Assembly (NCBI GenBank): GCA_030159075.1
Contig: BROG01000907.1
Span: forward strand, 50,001-114,000
DNA length: 64,000 nt
Direction of reading: 5' to 3'
From: Atrina japonica
Lineage: Eukaryota; Mollusca; Bivalvia; Pterioida; Pinnidae
In this document: piece after piece, positions 61,570 through 64,000 of the stretch
Numbering within the stretch: position 1 is the first letter of the stretch
Layout: every line of letters begins with the position of its first letter
Program-made: the position numbers and the translations under genes
Notes under the pieces: generated by a model
What the model was told of the DNA's origin: nothing
Databases searched by the model: none
Seen by the model: the letters and a program-made list of their open reading frames with translations, nothing else

Positions 61570-62575
61570 ATACATTCTTGTAAGCTGGTGAGATACTAGT
61601 ACTTAAATACATCTTAGTCGTGTAAGCTGATCAGATACTAGTACTTAAATACATCTTTGTTGTGTAAGCTGATCAGATACTAGTACTTAAATATATCTTA
61701 GTCATGTAAGCGTGTTGGATCCTAGTACTTGCTTAAATGCATCTTAGTCATGTAAGCTGATCAGATACTAGTACTTAAATACATCTTTGTTGTGTAAGCT
61801 GATCAGATACTAGTACTTAAATACATCTTAGTCATGTAAGCTGATCAGATACTAGTACTTAAATACATCTTTGTTGTGTAAGCTGATCAGATACTAGTAC
61901 TTAAATACATCTTAGTCGTGTAAGCTGATCAGATACTAGTACTTAAATACATCTTAGTCGTGTAAGCTGATCAGATACTAGTACTTAAATACATCTTTGT
62001 TGTGCAAGCTGATCAGATACTAGTACTTAAATACATCTTAGTCGTGTAAGCTGATCAGATACTAGTACTTAAATACATCTTAGTCGTGTAAGCTGATCAG
62101 ATACTAGTACTTAAATATATCTTAGTCGTGTAAGCATGTTGGATCCTAGTACTTGCTTAAATACATCTTAGTCGTGTAAGCTTATCAGATACTAGTACTT
62201 AAATACATCTTTGTTGTGTAAGCTGATCAGATACTAGTACTTAAATATATCTTAGTCATGTAAGCGTGTTGGATCCTAGTACTTGCTAAAATGCATCTTA
62301 GTTGTGTAAGCTGTTCAGGTAATAGTACTTAAATACATCTTAATTGTGTAAGCTGATCAGATACTAGTACTTATTTAAATATATCTTAGTCATGATTTAA
62401 AAATACATCTTAGTCATGTAAGCTGATCAGATACTAGTACTTAAATAAATCTTAGTTGTGTAAGCTGATCAGATACTAGTACTTAAATAAATCTTAGTTG
62501 TGTAAGCTGATCAGATACTAGTACTTAAATACATCTTAGTCGTGTAAGCTCTACAGATACCAGTACTACAAATAC
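61570..62575. repeat. 42-bp minisatellite, about 24 copies
   Basis: The consensus contains TAGTACTTAAATACATCTTA, GTCGTGTAAGCTGATCAGAT and AC. Variants with TTTGTTGTG and GTTGGATCCTAGTACTTGC recur in order. It is clearly related to the 44-bp array 3.7 kb to the left. Confidence 0.95.
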
Positions 62576-62643
62576 ATTTTACAGTATGTTTACTGGTCAG
62601 AAATGGTGGATTTATAGTAATGATCAATAAACATTTAATACCC

Positions 62644-62885
62644 AGGGTCTGAAGTCACCAAATTTACTCGGTACTCAAGCTTACCCAACTTTTTAAAATC
62701 TTGGAGATGAAAAAGCCTATAAGGTATGCTGATACTGAACATCTGTGTATATTTACAGCATACTCTTGCAAAAAAATCAAAATATAGTCGTGTACATCAG
62801 TGTGTTTCATAGTCAAATGTATCCAGAAGTTCTACAAACAGCTCAAGTCAAAATAATAAAATAAAAGTCGAGCCCGAGTACAGAG
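62644..62885. mobile_element. Copy of the 39530-39966 element
   Basis: The left part reads TGAAGTCACCAAATTTACTC and GGTACTCAAGC; the right part AAGTCGAGCCCGAGTAC is the inverse of the head. It is shorter than its relative. Confidence 0.5.
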
Positions 62886-63133
62886 ATTGTTAATCAACTT
62901 TTGATGGCCTTCTGATAGAGCATTCAACATGTTGAAGATCTCAGGTTAGATTCTTGGTACCAGATCTTAAGTCATACAAGGCCTCCCAAAAAGACAGATA
63001 TGGTACTATAAAGAACCCTCGGTGCATTAAAATTTAGCATAGGTAAAAATTTGTAGTACTTCACCTGAAGCTGGCGACATCTTTATAGAGTTGAAAGTTT
63101 CTGTAAAACAAGTATACAGCTAAAGCTGATAGG
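62886..63133. other. Intergenic, nothing recognised
   Basis: A tRNA-like word (GAGCATTCAACATG..AGGTTAGATTC) near 62918 may be a decayed SINE head, too weak to call. Confidence 0.3.
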
Positions 63134-63238
63134 ACAAAGTCTTATTACATTCTTTCAGGACCAACTCTCATTACATTCTTTCAGGACCAACTCTCATTAC
63201 ATTCTTTCAGGACCAAGTCTTATTACATTCTTTCATCC
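63134..63238. repeat. 26-bp tandem repeat, four copies
   Basis: TCTCATTACATTCTTTCAGG followed by ACCAAC, repeated four times, the last partial. Confidence 0.95.
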
Positions 63239-63589
63239 TTGCCAACACATTTAATTTTACTGCCTAGGCACCAAGGATTGGTTTGGTGACCAATTTGGTG
63301 TTCCAAGGTAATCGGGGATCTTACTTTACCAAGTAATGCTAAAAGTTTGTACAGAATTGTGATGCTAAATATTCTATTGGATGGGATGACCTCTATACAA
63401 ATCCAATTTATGTAAAGATTCCAATCTTTGTTTGCCATGGATGTTTTAAAAATAGACGAAAAAATTTAAAGCTTCAATTTCATTTATTTCAATTTCACTC
63501 GCATTGTCACCTAGTTCTGGTACCGTAATTACAATACAAATAGATTTACAATGTACATATTAACTCTTATGACAAAATGCTCAGTAAAC

Positions 63590-63680
63590 ATGATACAGAC
63601 TATACATGTATGACTTACAATGTTTTTTAAGCTCATTATATAAGATACAGACTATACATATATGACTTACAATGTACAGG
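63590..63680. repeat. About 60-bp spaced duplication
   Basis: ATACAGACTATACATGTATG with ACTTACAATGT occurs at 63593 and 63645 with one difference. Confidence 0.85.
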
Positions 63681-63689
63681 TCTACCAAG

Positions 63690-63915
63690 GTAAATTGGCA
63701 CATGTTTACAAACATAATGAGCCTAAATCAAATCATAACAGGGTTGACAAGCCACATTTGTCGTCACAAAAGTATTACAGATTCAGTGATGCATGGAGTC
63801 CGTGCAAGACAATTATGTTTTACCTGTACAACCTATTTTCCGTATCGTTTCAGTTTTTCACTCCACCTGGATGTGCCACTTTACCTTGGCACACCTATAC
63901 ATATGTAACTCTTAT
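63690..63915 (+). repeat. Dispersed repeat, pair with 52486-52690
   Basis: Contains TTGGCACATGTTTACAAACA, AATCATAACAGGGTTGACA, GATGCATGGAGTC and CCTGTACAACCTATTTTC. Three overlapping frames of 64-88 codons run through it and are not genes. Confidence 0.7.
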
Positions 63916-63965
63916 GATAATAAGCTAAGTAAACATTATACATGTATAACTTATTTATCAATGTA

Positions 63966-64000
63966 CAGTAAAACTTTGATGATTTGAAGTTCAAGGGACT
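63966..64000. mobile_element. Left end of a pogo/Tigger-like element, cut by window
   Basis: CAGTAAAACTTTGATGATTT then GAAGTTCAAGGGACT, preceded by TA, matches the head of the 21857-22343 element. The rest lies outside the window. Confidence 0.65.

Overview
The window looks like a stretch of an AT-rich animal nuclear genome, most likely from a bivalve mollusc. The genes are split by introns with GT/AG boundaries. Two conserved metazoan genes can be rebuilt exon by exon, and most of the remaining DNA is minisatellites, short inverted-repeat DNA transposons, a tRNA-derived SINE and non-LTR retrotransposon remains. The bivalve assignment is an inference: it rests on dispersed repeats resembling families common in bivalve assemblies (for example units ending in GGCCTCTTGTTT), recalled from general knowledge and not searched.

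The core of the window is a head-to-head gene pair. EMC3 (ER membrane protein complex subunit 3) runs on the minus strand from a start codon at 36242 down to a stop at 7824 in seven exons, and encodes 256 residues. UXT (a prefoldin-like chaperone subunit) runs on the plus strand from 36504 to 54743 in five exons, and encodes 157 residues, the same length as the human protein. Only 261 bp separate the two start codons, so they probably share a bidirectional promoter. All exon phases join cleanly. Neither gene was predicted as one continuous reading frame; both were assembled from exons of 58 to 203 bp of coding sequence.

Left flank (1-7.8 kb): a T-rich tract, the last two likely exons of an unidentified plus-strand gene (1097-2193) and several dispersed and tandem repeats. 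EMC3 introns (8-36 kb): a 2.1-kb terminal-inverted-repeat (TIR) element with an internal 146-bp hairpin, an 11-bp minisatellite, a 33/32-bp minisatellite, a 4.3-kb TIR element carrying nested insertions, a foldback-like element, a 61-bp minisatellite, a decayed RTE-like reverse transcriptase and three TIR elements packed end to end beside exon 1. UXT introns (36.6-54.7 kb): a 5S-rRNA-like repeat, more TIR elements, a 68-bp minisatellite, a 5'-truncated LINE with reverse transcriptase and RNase H (minus strand, about 44.7-49.6 kb) and a 288-bp SINE with perfect 14-bp target duplications. Right flank (54.7-64 kb): bivalve-type dispersed repeats, two related 44-bp and 42-bp minisatellite arrays, two CRE-like sites and the start of a pogo/Tigger-like element cut by the window end.

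EMC3 and UXT have no known direct functional link. One acts in ER membrane-protein insertion and the other in a cytosolic/nuclear chaperone complex; the shared promoter region would simply co-express two housekeeping proteostasis genes. No bacterial-type features (operons, CRISPR, IS elements) are present.
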